64,000 nucleotides of DNA from Leifsonia poae (GCF_020009625.1 NZ_JAIHLP010000002.1:1054001-1118000); one strand, 5' to 3'; positions 52,202 to 62,202 are shown, numbered from the stretch's first letter. The notes: generated from the sequence alone by a model not told the origin. Program-made: numbers and translations.

Positions 52202-52780
52202 CTAGTGCAGCGAGCCGTCGGCCTCGGTCACGGTCCAGCTCTCGAAGGTGACGGTGAGACCGGAGCGGCTGGGGGCGCAGAGGAACGGGCCCGCATGGAC
52301 CACCGCATCCGGGTCGAGCGGTGCGAGACGGATGAGCGCGAACGGCTCGTCGTCGATGCGGGCACGGATGGCGACAGCGTCGCCGGAGCGGCTGGCGCGC
52401 ACCGTGATGCGGCGGCCGGCCCAGTGCGGAACGGGCGCCACCGACCAGTCGGAGACGCCACGGGTGACCACGGCGCCGAGCTGCAGGAGGCCGTCGGAGA
52501 ACTCCACGCCGGTCTTGATCCAGTTCTCGTCGTCGGTGCGCAGGAAGACGCCCGCCTGGTCGAAGTCGCCGCTGAAATCGCCGGTGAAGGCCACCTCGAC
52601 GGCGGTTCCCGCATCGAAGGGAGCGAGCAGGGCGTGCTCGGTGTCGTGCACGAAACCGTAGGCCGTCGTGCGCCACGCATCGGTGCCCTCGACGGCCGTC
52701 ACCACCACAGCGTCGCCGTGCCGTTCGACCGCGGCGGGTTCATGCGTCCAGTGGCCGGAGGCCCAATCGAGGCGGGTCAT
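52202..52780 (-). CDS. DUF1349 beta-sandwich protein
   Basis: The 192-residue protein has the family landmarks FTGDFSGDFDQAGVFLRTDDENWIKTGVEF and DWSVAPVPHWAGRRITVRASRSGDAVAIRAR. It is a concanavalin-like sandwich seen in proteins of unclear sugar-related function. ATG 52780 overlaps the hisS stop by four bases, so the two are translated together. No biochemical link to histidyl-tRNA synthesis is evident. Confidence 0.88.
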   Translation of the reverse strand: MTRLDWASGHWTHEPAAVERHGDAVVVTAVEGTDAWRTTAYGFVHDTEHALLAPFDAGTAVEVAFTGDFSGDFDQAGVFLRTDDENWIKTGVEFSDGLLQLGAVVTRGVSDWSVAPVPHWAGRRITVRASRSGDAVAIRARIDDEPFALIRLAPLDPDAVVHAGPFLCAPSRSGLTVTFESWTVTEADGSLH

Positions 52781-54069
52781 GCGAGCTCCTTGATCTCCAG
52801 CGACGTGACGTCGACGGTGTCTGCGGTCACGAAGGCGAACGCCCCGAAACCGGCGGAGGTCGCACGGTCGAGCACCGCCTTCAGGTTTTTGGCGCGCTTC
52901 TCCAGCCGCACACGGCGACCGGATGCGATCAGCTCGGTCTTCACGGCGAGCAGCCGGTCGAGCGGCACGGCGGGGTCGAAGACGAGCACCACCGAGTCGG
53001 CTGCGGCGTCGGCCGGAACCTCGATGAGGTCGACCACCCGCTCGAACCCGATGGAGAACCCGCAGGCCGGAACTTCCGTGCCCAGAAAGCGGCCGATCAT
53101 TCCGTCGTAGCGCCCACCGCCGCCCACCGAGCTCCCGGAGCCCGGGTGAGCGATCTCGAAGATGGTGCCGGTGTAGTAGCCCATCCCGCGCACGAGAGTC
53201 GGGTCGAATCGCAGCGTGACCCCGCTGGGGAGCGAGTCGAGGGCGTGGGCGAGGGCCTCCAGCGCCGCGACCGCATCGGTGTCGATCCCGTCCGGCAGGA
53301 TGCCAGTGATCGCCTCGACGGTCAGGGCGACACCGCCTTCGGCGAGGTGCGGCTCCAGGTTCTCCAGGATGCCGCCGAGCACCGCCGCCGCATCGGCTCC
53401 GTCCGCGCTCAGCTCCGCCACCACGCCGGCGGCGCCGATCTTGTCCAGCTTGTCGATCGAGATGAGCACTTGCGGCCAGCGCGGCTCCTCGAAACCGCAG
53501 AACTCCAGCAGGCCGTTCAGGATGCGGCGGTCGTTGATGCGGATCGTGCAGTCCTGCAGGCCCAGCGCATCCAGGGCTGCCGAGGTCGCCGTGATGAGCT
53601 CCACCTCGGCCAGCTGACCGGCCTCGCCGATGATGTCGATGTCGCACTGCACGAACTGGCGGTAGCGGCCCTTCTGGGGGCGCTCCGCCCGCCAGACCGG
53701 CGCGATCTGGATCGACCGGAACACCGGGGGGAGCTCGGCGCGGTGGGTGGCGTAGAACCGCGCGAGCGGAACCGTGAGGTCGAACCGCAGGCCGAGGTCA
53801 GTGAGGCTCAGCACGTCGCCCGAGTCGAGGGCCGCACGCAGATCGTCGGCGTCGAGGCCGCGCTTCAGAACACCGAACCCGAGCTTCTCGTTGTCCCCGC
53901 CGAGGCCGGAGTGCAGCCGGGCGACATCCTCGACGACCGGGGTCTCGATCTCGTCGAAACCGTGGGCTGTGAATGTGCGTCGGATGACCCCGAGCGCGTG
54001 CTCGCGACGCGCCTTGTCGGCCGGAAGGAAGTCGCGCATCCCGCGGGGTGGTGTGATCGGAGAAGCCAT
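52777..54069 (-). CDS. hisS: histidyl-tRNA synthetase
   Basis: This is a 430-residue class II synthetase from ATG 54069. Motif 1 region PRGMRDFLPADKARREHAL, motif 2 FRSIQIAPVWRAERPQKGRYRQFVQCDIDIIG, the HisA signature LVRGMGYYTGTIFEI, and GGGGRYDGMIGRFLG are all present, with a C-terminal anticodon-binding domain. It attaches histidine to tRNA-His. A GTG at 54075 is an alternative start two codons earlier. Confidence 0.96.
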   Translation of the reverse strand: MASPITPPRGMRDFLPADKARREHALGVIRRTFTAHGFDEIETPVVEDVARLHSGLGGDNEKLGFGVLKRGLDADDLRAALDSGDVLSLTDLGLRFDLTVPLARFYATHRAELPPVFRSIQIAPVWRAERPQKGRYRQFVQCDIDIIGEAGQLAEVELITATSAALDALGLQDCTIRINDRRILNGLLEFCGFEEPRWPQVLISIDKLDKIGAAGVVAELSADGADAAAVLGGILENLEPHLAEGGVALTVEAITGILPDGIDTDAVAALEALAHALDSLPSGVTLRFDPTLVRGMGYYTGTIFEIAHPGSGSSVGGGGRYDGMIGRFLGTEVPACGFSIGFERVVDLIEVPADAAADSVVLVFDPAVPLDRLLAVKTELIASGRRVRLEKRAKNLKAVLDRATSAGFGAFAFVTADTVDVTSLEIKELA

Positions 54070-54129
54070 GCCCACGATTCTTCCATGTGGGGGTCACGAC
54101 GTCGCACGGTCGGAGTAGCGTGAAACGCG

Positions 54130-55257
54130 ATGAGCATCGAACCGTTCCGCATCGACGTCCCCGACAGCACCCTCGACGATCTGCGCGAGCGGCTGCGGCG
54201 CACCAGGTACACCGGCGCGCTCGGAGACGGAGCGTGGTCGGGCGGCATCGACCCGGGCATCCTTCGCGGGCTCGTCGAGGCCTGGAGGGACGACTTCGAC
54301 TGGCGCATGCAGGAGGCCAGGCTGAACGACTACGACCAGTTCCTGGCGGAGGTCGACGGCCACCGCATCCACTTCGTCCGCATCGCGGCGGCGGGTTCGG
54401 CCGAGACACGGGTTCCGCTGCTCCTGCTGCACGGCTGGCCGAGCGGGTTCACCGAATACCTCGCGCTCGGCGACCGCCTGGCGAACCCGGCCGCGTTCGG
54501 ATCGGATGCGCGCATCGCGTTCGACGTCGTCATCCCTTCACTGCCCGGATTCCTCTTCTCGGAACTGCCTGAAGGCCCGCTCACCCGGCCGGCGATCGCG
54601 CACGATCTGCACGCGCTGATGACGACCGTGCTCGGCTACGACCGCTACGCGGCGTTCGGGGGCGATATCGGCGGCGGAGCGGCCACCTGGCTCGGTGTCG
54701 ACCACGCCGACCGGCTCATCGGTGTGCAGCTGCTGCACGCCCCCTTCCCGGCCGACACGGACTCCGTCGACGATGCCGAGCGGGCCTACCTTGCCGGCCT
54801 CGAACGCTACGACGCCGCAGACGGCGGCTACAGCGAGATCATGTGCACCCGGCCCGACACGATCGCGGCAGCGCTTGCCGACTCCCCCGCCGGCCTGCTG
54901 GCATGGATCGTGGACAAGTGGCACGACTGGGTAGACGGCGACCTGCTCACGACGATCGACCGGGATGCGCTCCTCACGCTGGCGACGCTCTACTGGGTCA
55001 CCGAATCCGTCGGCTCGTCGTTCCGGCAGTACTTCGACTACGGGGCGAACCCGGCCCGGCCGCCGATCACCGCTCCGCTGGGCGTGTATCTGAGCCGCGA
55101 ACCCGCGATGCGAGAGTTCCCGGTTTCGCTCGCCGAGCGGGCCGCCACCGACCTGCGCTCATTCGTGAGGGCCCCCTCGGGCGGCCACTTCCTCGGGCTG
55201 GAACGGCCAGAGGCGACGGCCGACGCGATTCGGGAGTTCTTCGGCTCGCTCGTCTGA
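54130..55257 (+). CDS. epoxide hydrolase (EHN-domain alpha/beta hydrolase)
   Basis: The 375-residue protein has an N-terminal EHN domain (FRIDVPDSTLDDLRERLRRTRY ... DDFDWRMQEARLNDYDQFL) and an alpha/beta hydrolase core: oxyanion HGWPSGF (101-107), nucleophile Asp179 in FGGDIGGGAATWLG, and catalytic His353 in GGHFLGLERPE. This is the layout of microsomal-type epoxide hydrolases. It is divergent from hisS with a 60 bp gap. The natural substrate is unknown. Confidence 0.93.
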   Translation: MSIEPFRIDVPDSTLDDLRERLRRTRYTGALGDGAWSGGIDPGILRGLVEAWRDDFDWRMQEARLNDYDQFLAEVDGHRIHFVRIAAAGSAETRVPLLLLHGWPSGFTEYLALGDRLANPAAFGSDARIAFDVVIPSLPGFLFSELPEGPLTRPAIAHDLHALMTTVLGYDRYAAFGGDIGGGAATWLGVDHADRLIGVQLLHAPFPADTDSVDDAERAYLAGLERYDAADGGYSEIMCTRPDTIAAALADSPAGLLAWIVDKWHDWVDGDLLTTIDRDALLTLATLYWVTESVGSSFRQYFDYGANPARPPITAPLGVYLSREPAMREFPVSLAERAATDLRSFVRAPSGGHFLGLERPEATADAIREFFGSLV

Positions 55258-55518
55258 ACGGTTTCGAGGGGGATACGACGAAATCCCCGGGTCCGCCACG
55301 CCCGGCCGGTCGTAGACTTGAGCCGTTGCCACCCTGATGGCGTCACCCGGCCTCACGGCCGCGCCCTGCGCTTCGGTGGTGTCCCGCCGGACCTGGCATG
55401 AGCCGCATCCGCACCCGACCTCGGCACGGTGCTCGCTGCCAGACACGGGCCGACGGCGCGAAGCCCCGCGCCGCCGGCCACCCGTGCGCCCCGTCGCTTC
55501 CTGCGCGGTTCGCCACTC

Positions 55519-55550
55519 GTGGTCGCTTCCGCTGGGCTGAGAGCGACCAC
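55519..55550 (-). terminator. hairpin after the iron-siderophore operon
   Basis: GTGGTCGCT and AGCGACCAC form a 9 bp stem with a 14-base loop about 30 bases after the ATPase stop. The remaining 55258-55518 stretch shows no gene or RNA that I can support. Confidence 0.6.
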
Positions 55551-55579
55551 AGGTGGCAATCTGCGCGGGCAGGGCGAGG

Positions 55580-56383
55580 TCAGTGGTGGTGGTGGTGTCG
55601 GCCGATCGGGACGACGAGCGGGGTCGCGCTCACCGGGTCTGGCACGATCACGGAGTCGACGCCGAAGACATCCCGCACCAGTTCTGCCGTGACGACCGTC
55701 CCCGGATCGCCGGCGGCCACGACGGCACCCTCCCTCATCGCGATGAGGTGGTCCGCGTATCGCGCGGCGAGGTTCAGATCGTGCAGCACCATGACCACCG
55801 TGGTGCCGCGCGTCGCGTTGAGGTCGAGCAGCAGGTCGAGCACGTCGATCTGATGGCTGATGTCGAGGAAGGTCGTCGGCTCGTCCAGCAGCAGGATCCC
55901 GGTCTGCTGTGCCAGTGCCATCGCGATCCAGACGCGCTGCCGCTGCCCGCCCGAGAGCTCGTCGATGGCGCGGTCGGCCAGATCGTCGACGCCGGTCGAG
56001 GTCATCGCCTCGGCGACGGCCTCGTCGTCGGCGGGCGCCCACCGGCGGAACCAGCCCTGGTGCGGGTAGCGCCCGCGACCGACCAGGTCGGCCACCGTGA
56101 TGCCGTCGGGCGCCGTCGGCGTTTGCGGCAGCAGACCGAGCCTGGTGGCCACCTCCTTCGTCGGCAGCGAGTGGATGTCGGCGCCGTCGAGCAGCACGGT
56201 TCCGGATGCGGGGGCGAGCAGGCGGGAGAGCCCCCGCAGCAGCGTCGACTTCCCGCACGCGTTCGGCCCGACGATCGCCGTGACGCGGCCGGAGGGGATG
56301 TCGAGGTCGAGACCGTCGACCACCGCCCGCCCCTCGTACGCGAGTGTCAGCGCACGGGCGGCGAGCTCATGTTCAGCGGTCAT
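55580..56383 (-). CDS. iron-siderophore ABC ATPase (FecE/FepC type)
   Basis: The 267-residue ATPase from ATG 56383 has Walker [17 protein letters not shown], signature [20 protein letters not shown], Walker [17 protein letters not shown] and switch His [20 protein letters not shown]. The protein ends in five His residues after VVPIGR, which may bind metal. It lies two bases behind the second permease and completes a four-gene siderophore importer. Confidence 0.95.
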   Translation of the reverse strand: MTAEHELAARALTLAYEGRAVVDGLDLDIPSGRVTAIVGPNACGKSTLLRGLSRLLAPASGTVLLDGADIHSLPTKEVATRLGLLPQTPTAPDGITVADLVGRGRYPHQGWFRRWAPADDEAVAEAMTSTGVDDLADRAIDELSGGQRQRVWIAMALAQQTGILLLDEPTTFLDISHQIDVLDLLLDLNATRGTTVVMVLHDLNLAARYADHLIAMREGAVVAAGDPGTVVTAELVRDVFGVDSVIVPDPVSATPLVVPIGRHHHHH

Positions 56384-56385
56384 GG

Positions 56386-57438
56386 TCAGCCTCCCTGGCC
56401 GGTTCGGTTGGTTCTGACGAGCAGCCAGAGCAGGTACGGCGCACCGACGATACCGGTGACGACCCCGACTGGGAACGAGACACCCGGCACGGCGAACTGG
56501 GCGATGATGTCGGAGATGACGAGGACGAGCGCGCCCACCAACGCCGACGACACCAGCGCCAGCGCTCCACGGCCGACCAGCCGACGGGCGATGGGCGCGG
56601 CGACGAACGCGACGAAGACCACCGGGCCGGCAGCGGCGACGGCGACCGCGGCGAGCGCAACGGCCACGAACACCACGAGCAGTCGGGTCCGTTCCACGCG
56701 CACGCCGGTCGCGGCTGCGGCGTCGTCGCCGAGCCCGAGGGCGGCGAGCGGCCGAGCGAGCAGCAGCGCGGAGGGCACGAAGATCAGGGCACTCACCGCC
56801 AGCACTGTCAGCGCCACCGGGTCGACGTTGTTGAGACTGCCGGTGATCCAGACCAGCGCCTGCTGCACATCCGTGATCGCGGCGGTGGTGAGCACATACG
56901 ACACCAGCGCCGTGCAGATCGCCGCGAACCCGATGCCGATCAGCACGAACCGGTAGCCGCTGATCCCGTCGCGCCACGCGAGCAGATAGATGATCGCCGC
57001 CGCTAGAACGGTTCCGGCGAGCACGACGCCGGACAGGGCGAGACCGGTGAGCCCGAACCAGACGAGCGCCGTGGCTCCGGTGGCGCTCGCGCTGGCGGTG
57101 ATCCCGATGATGTCGGGGCTCGCCAGCGGGTTGCGCGCGATCGATTGGATGAGGGCGCCCGAGAGCCCGAGACAGCCGCCCACCAGGATGGCCGCCGTGA
57201 GCCGCGGCAGCCGCAGGTCGAGGACGACGAATTGGGTGAGGCGGTCGGCCCGGCCGATCAGGGCAGCGAGGATGTCGCCCGGTGCTACCGCGGCCGCTCC
57301 GAGACCGAGCGACAGGGCGCCGATCACCACGATGAGCACCGCGAGCACGAGCGCGACGCGCAACTCCCGCGCCGCGCGTCGGCGCCGGTCGCCGCGGACC
57401 GCCGCCGTGACGCCCGGATGCAGGCGCAGCCCGGTCAC
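56386..57438 (-). CDS. iron-siderophore ABC permease 2 (FecD/FepG type)
   Basis: From GTG 57438, overlapping the first permease's stop (GTGA), the protein is 350 residues with about ten helices. FecCD motifs are [38 protein letters not shown] and the end [20 protein letters not shown]...[20 protein letters not shown]. With permease 1 it forms the channel for a ferric siderophore. Confidence 0.95.
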   Translation of the reverse strand: MTGLRLHPGVTAAVRGDRRRRAARELRVALVLAVLIVVIGALSLGLGAAAVAPGDILAALIGRADRLTQFVVLDLRLPRLTAAILVGGCLGLSGALIQSIARNPLASPDIIGITASASATGATALVWFGLTGLALSGVVLAGTVLAAAIIYLLAWRDGISGYRFVLIGIGFAAICTALVSYVLTTAAITDVQQALVWITGSLNNVDPVALTVLAVSALIFVPSALLLARPLAALGLGDDAAAATGVRVERTRLLVVFVAVALAAVAVAAAGPVVFVAFVAAPIARRLVGRGALALVSSALVGALVLVISDIIAQFAVPGVSFPVGVVTGIVGAPYLLWLLVRTNRTGQGG

Positions 57439-58499
57439 AGCGTCACCAGTTTGCGCCGGCGGACGAGCGCGATGAACACGGGTGCACCGACCACGGCGGT
57501 CACGATGCCGACCTGCAGCTCGCCGGGGGATGCGACGACCCGGCCGATCACATCGCAGACGAGCAGCAGTGTCGGAGCGAGCACTGCGGAGAACGCGAGG
57601 ATCCACCGGTAGTCGCCGCCGACCACCCAGCGGGCGGCGTGCGGAACGACGAGCCCCACGAAGGCGATCGGCCCGACCGCCGCGGTCGCGGAACCGCACA
57701 ACAGCACGATCGCGAGCGCGCTGAACAGTCGGGAGAGGCCGACCCTCTGGCCGAGACCACGGGCCACATCGTCGCCGAGAGCGAGACCGTTGAGCACCCG
57801 GCCGAGGGCCAGCGCCAGCACGGTTCCCACGACGATGGTGGGAAGCACCTGCGCGACGATGTCGAAACCCCGGCCCGCCAGCGAGCCGACCTGCCAGAAC
57901 CGTAGCGCGTCCAGCGAGACCTGGCTCGTGAGCAGCACGGCTGTGATCAGCGAGCCGAGCGCGGCCGAGACGGCGGCCCCTGCGAGCGCGAGCTTCACCG
58001 GCGTCGCGCCCTCCCGGCCCCGCGAGGCGACGAGGTAGACGACGACGGAGGCGAGCGCCGCCCCGGCGAAAGCGAACCAGAGATACCCCGTGAGCGAGGT
58101 GATCCCGAAGAAGCTGATCGCCACGACCACGGCAAGCGAGGCGCCGAAGTTGACGCCCAGGATGCCCGGGTCGGCCAAGGGGTTGCGCGACAGTCCCTGC
58201 ATCACCGTGCCCGCGAGTCCCAGTGCCAGACCGGCGAGCAGACCGAGCAGGGTGCGGGGCAACCGGCTGTCGACGACGACCAGCGAGTCGTCGTCACGAC
58301 GGTCGTAGTGCAGCAGCGCGTGCAGCACTGCGCTCGGCTCGATGTACCGGGCTCCGAGCATGAGACTCAGCACGACGGCGACGACGAGCGCAAGCACCGC
58401 GACGACGATCCCGATGAGCAGACGCCGACGACGCCGACGCACGGCGGAAACGATGTTCCGCGGCGCGCCGGCGCTCGTGTCGGTCGTGCTCGTCGTCAT
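57435..58499 (-). CDS. iron-siderophore ABC permease 1 (FecC/FepD type)
   Basis: The 354-residue protein starts at ATG 58499, seven bases after the binding-protein stop. It has the FecCD pattern [43 protein letters not shown], and [23 protein letters not shown], the ATPase-contact loop. A basic stretch (RRRRRR) precedes the first helix. Confidence 0.95.
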   Translation of the reverse strand: MTTSTTDTSAGAPRNIVSAVRRRRRRLLIGIVVAVLALVVAVVLSLMLGARYIEPSAVLHALLHYDRRDDDSLVVVDSRLPRTLLGLLAGLALGLAGTVMQGLSRNPLADPGILGVNFGASLAVVVAISFFGITSLTGYLWFAFAGAALASVVVYLVASRGREGATPVKLALAGAAVSAALGSLITAVLLTSQVSLDALRFWQVGSLAGRGFDIVAQVLPTIVVGTVLALALGRVLNGLALGDDVARGLGQRVGLSRLFSALAIVLLCGSATAAVGPIAFVGLVVPHAARWVVGGDYRWILAFSAVLAPTLLLVCDVIGRVVASPGELQVGIVTAVVGAPVFIALVRRRKLVTL

Positions 58500-58506
58500 C
58501 CGCGGA

Positions 58507-59568
58507 TTACTTGACCTTCTCGGCTGCGGCGGCGAGCTGGGGAACGTAGGAGTCGAGCATCCACGGGATGGACAGCACGCTCGGCGCACTCGACGCCATC
58601 ACGAAAGACTCGCCGGCGATGGGCGCGAACCGGCCGTCGGCCACAGTCGGCATCGCCGCGACGAGCGGGGTCGACGTGAATGCGTCGACCGCGGCCTGGT
58701 CGGCGAAGTACCCCACAAGCAGGTCGGCGTCGATCTTGCTGAGGTTCTCGTTGCTGAGACTGTAGAAGTAGCTACCGGCCTTCGGATCGCTGTCGAGGGC
58801 TTTCGTGCTCGAGGCATCCTTCATCCCGAGCTGGTTGAGCAGTTGAACCCGGGGGTCATTGCTGCGGAAGATGTTGATCTTGCCGGGCTCGTTGGCCGAG
58901 ATGTAGACGAAGGTCTTGCCTTTCAGCACCGGGTACTTGGCGGCGAGCGCGGCGACCTTGTCGTCGACCTGGGTCTTCAGCTTCGCGGCCTCGGCGGACT
59001 TGCCGAGCGCCTTGCCCACGATCGTGAGCTGATCCTGCCAGCTCGTCGCCCACGGGTCCTTCGGATACGCCACGACCGGCGCGATCTTGCTCAATGTGTC
59101 GTAGTCCTTCTGCGAGAGGCCGGAGTACGGGGCGAGGATGACATCGGGCTTGGCCTGCACGAACTGCTCGAACGGCACCTCGCTGGTGTCGGTGCCGCTC
59201 AGCAGCTCGGGAGTCTTCCCTCCCAGCTTCTTGATCTGTTCGGCATCCCACGGGAGCACACCGTCGGCGTTGCCGCCGTAAGTGTTCTTCGGCATTGCGA
59301 CCGGCACCATGCCGAGCGCGAGCACTGCGTCCTGCGCGCCCCAGCCCCAGGTCGCGATCCGGGTCGGCGTCTTGTCGATCGTCACCGAGCCGAGCGCGCT
59401 AGTGATGGTAACCGGGAACGCGCCGGAGTCGCTGCTCGCCGTGGTGTCGGTGGCGGGCGCGGCGGTGCTGCATCCGGTGAGCGCCAGCGCCGTCGAGGCG
59501 ACGATGGCGGATGCGATCAGGGCGATGCGCGACCGGCGGCGACGGCCGCGGGCGACGAACTCGAACAT
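58507..59568 (-). CDS. iron-siderophore-binding lipoprotein (FecB/FhuD type)
   Basis: The 353-residue lipoprotein has RRRRSRIALIASAIVASTAL and lipobox LTGC. The type III binding fold shows TRIATWGWGAQDAVLALGMVPVAM, PEQIKKLGGK-like text, and AKPDVILAPYSGLSQKDYDTLSKIAPVVAYP. It starts at ATG 59568 behind AAAGGAG. It is the first gene of the operon, with an iron box 43 bp upstream, so expression should rise when iron is scarce. Confidence 0.95.
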   Translation of the reverse strand: MFEFVARGRRRRSRIALIASAIVASTALALTGCSTAAPATDTTASSDSGAFPVTITSALGSVTIDKTPTRIATWGWGAQDAVLALGMVPVAMPKNTYGGNADGVLPWDAEQIKKLGGKTPELLSGTDTSEVPFEQFVQAKPDVILAPYSGLSQKDYDTLSKIAPVVAYPKDPWATSWQDQLTIVGKALGKSAEAAKLKTQVDDKVAALAAKYPVLKGKTFVYISANEPGKINIFRSNDPRVQLLNQLGMKDASSTKALDSDPKAGSYFYSLSNENLSKIDADLLVGYFADQAAVDAFTSTPLVAAMPTVADGRFAPIAGESFVMASSAPSVLSIPWMLDSYVPQLAAAAEKVK

Positions 59569-59610
59569 GACTCTCCTTTGGGAGGATGGACAAGGGAAAC
59601 CGGATTTGGC

Positions 59611-59629
59611 TTAGGCAAGCCTAACCTAA
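59611..59629. promoter_or_regulatory. DtxR/IdeR iron box
   Basis: TTAGGCAAGCCTAACCTAA matches the 19 bp actinobacterial iron-box consensus (TTAGGTTAGCCTAACCTAA) at 17 of 19 positions and lies upstream of the siderophore-uptake operon. Confidence 0.88.
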
Positions 59630-59693
59630 GCCGCGATGGCTGCCGGGTTCCCTTTCCGACTTCACAGACGATGGCGCCCGACCGCAGCGCCCC

Positions 59694-60416
59694 TCAGACC
59701 TCCGGGGCGACCACGCCGATGATGCCGGCGTCGGCGGCGCCGGCCTCGTGCTCGCGGATCTCCCCCTGAAGATCGCGGAGGGTCGACCGCAGCGCCCGCT
59801 CGGCATCCAGGCCGTTCGCCTTCGCCGAAGCAACGATCGCCAGCAGCAGCGGGCCCAGTTCATCCTCCGACTCCACCTGAACGCCCCCGGCATCGCCGAG
59901 GTCGAGCAGCCCCACCTTCTGCGCCCGGCCGAGCAGCTTGTCCGCGAGCGCCAGCGAAGGCATCGCCTGCGGGATGCCGTCCAACACACTCGTGCGCGAC
60001 GGCTTCTCGCGCTTCTTCAGATCGTCCCAGAACTCCACGACATCGTCGGCGGTCTCGGCCTTGCGATCACCGAAGACGTGCGGATGACGGCCGACCATCT
60101 TGGCGGTCATCCGTGCGGCCACCTCCTGGATGTCGAAATCCTCGCCGGGCGTGTTCGCCGCGATGTCGGCGTGGAAAAGCACCTGATAGAGCACGTCGCC
60201 GAGCTCCTCGATCAGGTCGTCGCGGTTTCCGGTCTCGATCGCCTCCACCAGCTCATAGGTCTCCTCGACGAGGTACTGCACGAGTGATTCGTGCGTCTGG
60301 TCGGCATCCCACGGGCAGCCGCCCGGGCCGCGCAGCCGCGCCATCACGGCCACCAGTTCGTCGAGCTTCGTCGGCTGCTCGCCGACCGGCGCAGATGAGA
60401 AACTCAAATCGGTCAT
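59694..60416 (-). CDS. mazG: nucleoside triphosphate pyrophosphohydrolase MazG
   Basis: The 240-residue protein has the MazG helices GGCPWDADQTHESLVQYLVEETYELVEAIE and IEELGDVLYQVLFHADIA, giving the EExxE and ExxD magnesium site, and GRHPHVFGDRKAETADDVVEFWDDLKKREK. It hydrolyses non-canonical or excess NTPs. In this family the second domain is often degenerate, as seen here. It is encoded between mfd and eno, a frequent actinobacterial order. Confidence 0.95.
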   Translation of the reverse strand: MTDLSFSSAPVGEQPTKLDELVAVMARLRGPGGCPWDADQTHESLVQYLVEETYELVEAIETGNRDDLIEELGDVLYQVLFHADIAANTPGEDFDIQEVAARMTAKMVGRHPHVFGDRKAETADDVVEFWDDLKKREKPSRTSVLDGIPQAMPSLALADKLLGRAQKVGLLDLGDAGGVQVESEDELGPLLLAIVASAKANGLDAERALRSTLRDLQGEIREHEAGAADAGIIGVVAPEV

Positions 60417-60484
60417 CGGTCATCGGTCCTCTCCTGATTCGTGTCCATCCTCTCACCGCCGGTCGCCGCCGGTAGCCTGGCCCC

Positions 60485-60853
60485 ATGGCAACTCGGATCG
60501 CCCGCCTCACCGTCTCCGTCGAGGATCTGCCCCGCGCCCTCGCCCTCTACCGCGATGCGCTCGGGCTGCACGAACTCTCCACGATCGACGGACTCGCCAT
60601 GCTCACCACCGATCGGGATGCGCCGCCCGGCACCGCAACGGAAGTGCTGCTGCATCAGCGCACCCCCACGCCGGGCGACGCCGGTGTCGCCGCCAGCTTC
60701 GCCGTGACCGACGTCGACGCCGCGACCATCGCCGCCGTCGCCGCAGGCGCCGCCGTCGTCGACGAACCGGCCGACCAGGTGTGGGGCGAACGGCAGTCGG
60801 TGCTGCGCGACACCGACGGCCACATCCTCTGCCTCGTTTCGCCCCTCCGATAA
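60485..60853 (+). CDS. glyoxalase/bleomycin-resistance (VOC) family protein
   Basis: The 122-residue protein has paired beta-alpha-beta units: ARLTVSVEDLPRALALYRDALGLHEL and the C-terminal VWGERQSVLRDTDGHILCLVSP, a common metal-binding arrangement of VOC proteins. The substrate is unknown. It is divergent from mazG. Confidence 0.88.
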   Translation: MATRIARLTVSVEDLPRALALYRDALGLHELSTIDGLAMLTTDRDAPPGTATEVLLHQRTPTPGDAGVAASFAVTDVDAATIAAVAAGAAVVDEPADQVWGERQSVLRDTDGHILCLVSPLR

Positions 60854-60861
60854 GCTGGGGT

Positions 60862-60940
60862 CTTGGTGTGCCGGGAAGTCTGGTCGGCGGTGACGTTTCG
60901 ACGTCGCCTCTGCAAGCGAACTACGCCGGCCACGGTGTGA
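60862..60940 (+). ncRNA. structured nhaA leader, possible cation riboswitch
   Basis: After a TAAGCT -10-like element (60852-60857) the leader folds. GTGCCGG (60868-60874) pairs with CCGGCCAC (60926-60933, one bulge), enclosing a hairpin GGC...GACGT-TTCG-ACGTC-GCC (60886-60908). The unpaired GAAGTCTGGTC run looks conserved. From memory it resembles nhaA-I leaders reported to sense Li+/Na+; I could not verify the match. Confidence 0.5.
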
Positions 60941-60956
60941 GATAGGCGAGACCGTC

Positions 60957-62105
60957 ATGAGCATCATCCGATCCGAGCGCACCGCCGCCGGCCTTCTCCT
61001 GGGAGCCGCCGCCCTCGGCCTGCTGCTCGCGAACACCGCGATCGGGCCGGCCCTGCTCGACCTGCAGCACAGCTACATCGGTTTCGGCTCCACCCGGCTG
61101 AGCGTCGGCCACTGGATCAGCGACGGCCTGCTGGCCATCTTCTTCTTCATCGTGGCGGTCGAGCTCAAGCACGAGCTGGTCGCGGGTGAGTTGAACAGCT
61201 TCCAGAAGGCCATCCACCCGGCCATCGCGGCCGTCGGTGGCGTCGTCGTGCCGGTGCTGATCTACCTGGCGTTCACTGCCGGAACCCCGCTCGCCGACGG
61301 GTGGCCCATCCCCACGGCGACCGACATCGCCTTCGCACTCGGCGTACTCGCCGTGTTCGGCCGGGGACTCCCCAACCGGCTTCGGGTCTTCCTGCTGGCG
61401 CTCGCGGTGCTCGACGACCTCATCGCCATCCTCATCATCGCCGTCTTCTTCACCACCGACCCCAACCTGGGTGAACTCGGGCTGGCGGTCGTCACCCTCG
61501 CCGCCTTCGGTATTCTGAGCCGCTTCCTGCGGGGCCGGATGCGCTTCCCCATCGGGGTGCTGATGCTGCTGCTCGCCGTGCTCACCTGGTGGCTCGTCTG
61601 GGATTCCGGCGTGCACGCGACGATCGCGGGTGTCGCCCTCGGCCTGGTGATGGCCCGGCGCCCTGCAGGCAAAGTCACCCATGTGCTCGAGCCGTGGTCG
61701 AACGGGCTGATCCTGCCGCTGTTCGCGTTCTCGGCCGCCCTGGTCGTCATTCCTCAGGTCTCGCCCGCGCAGCTTCAGCCGGCCTTCTGGGGGATCCTCG
61801 TCGCGCTGCCGGTGGGCAAAATCGTCGGCATCACTCTCGGGGGCTGGCTGGGCTCGTTCACCAAGCCGAAGGCCGAGCGCGGCCGAATCCCGATCACCGG
61901 TCTGCTCACCATCGGCGCGCTCGGCGGCATCGGGTTCACTGTCTCACTGCTGATGAACGAGCTGGCCTTCGCGGGGAACGACCTCGTGCGCAGCGAGGGG
62001 ACCCTCGCGGTGCTGCTCGGGTCGGCGATCTCGATCGTGGCCGCCGGGATCAGCGTCAGCGCGCTGGCGCGACGCTACCGTCGGCAGCACCCGCACCCTT
62101 CCTAG
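60957..62105 (+). CDS. nhaA: Na+/H+ antiporter NhaA
   Basis: The 382-residue protein has about 12 helices. NhaA motifs include IFFFIVAVELKHELVAGEL, PIPTATDIAFALGVLAVFG (Asp of the ion path) and LLALAVLDDLIAILIIAVFF, which carries the two-Asp ion site, plus SGVHATIAGVALGL and GALGGIGFTVSLLMNELAF. It exports sodium in exchange for protons. It starts at ATG 60957 behind AGGCGAG and is preceded by a structured leader. Confidence 0.96.
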   Translation: MSIIRSERTAAGLLLGAAALGLLLANTAIGPALLDLQHSYIGFGSTRLSVGHWISDGLLAIFFFIVAVELKHELVAGELNSFQKAIHPAIAAVGGVVVPVLIYLAFTAGTPLADGWPIPTATDIAFALGVLAVFGRGLPNRLRVFLLALAVLDDLIAILIIAVFFTTDPNLGELGLAVVTLAAFGILSRFLRGRMRFPIGVLMLLLAVLTWWLVWDSGVHATIAGVALGLVMARRPAGKVTHVLEPWSNGLILPLFAFSAALVVIPQVSPAQLQPAFWGILVALPVGKIVGITLGGWLGSFTKPKAERGRIPITGLLTIGALGGIGFTVSLLMNELAFAGNDLVRSEGTLAVLLGSAISIVAAGISVSALARRYRRQHPHPS

Positions 62106-62202
62106 GAAGAATCGCACAACACCTCGATGGATCGTCCGCCAGGACCGACTCCTCTTCGGTGTGGGTTCACACTTCCGGCGGCGGAGGGAGCGGGAGGCGG
62201 TC

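Noticed and set aside
55159..55446. 95-codon minus-strand frame with a Cys-rich GCGCGSC motif
   Set aside because: It overlaps the 3' end of the epoxide hydrolase gene and shows no family similarity. The Cys cluster alone is not evidence.
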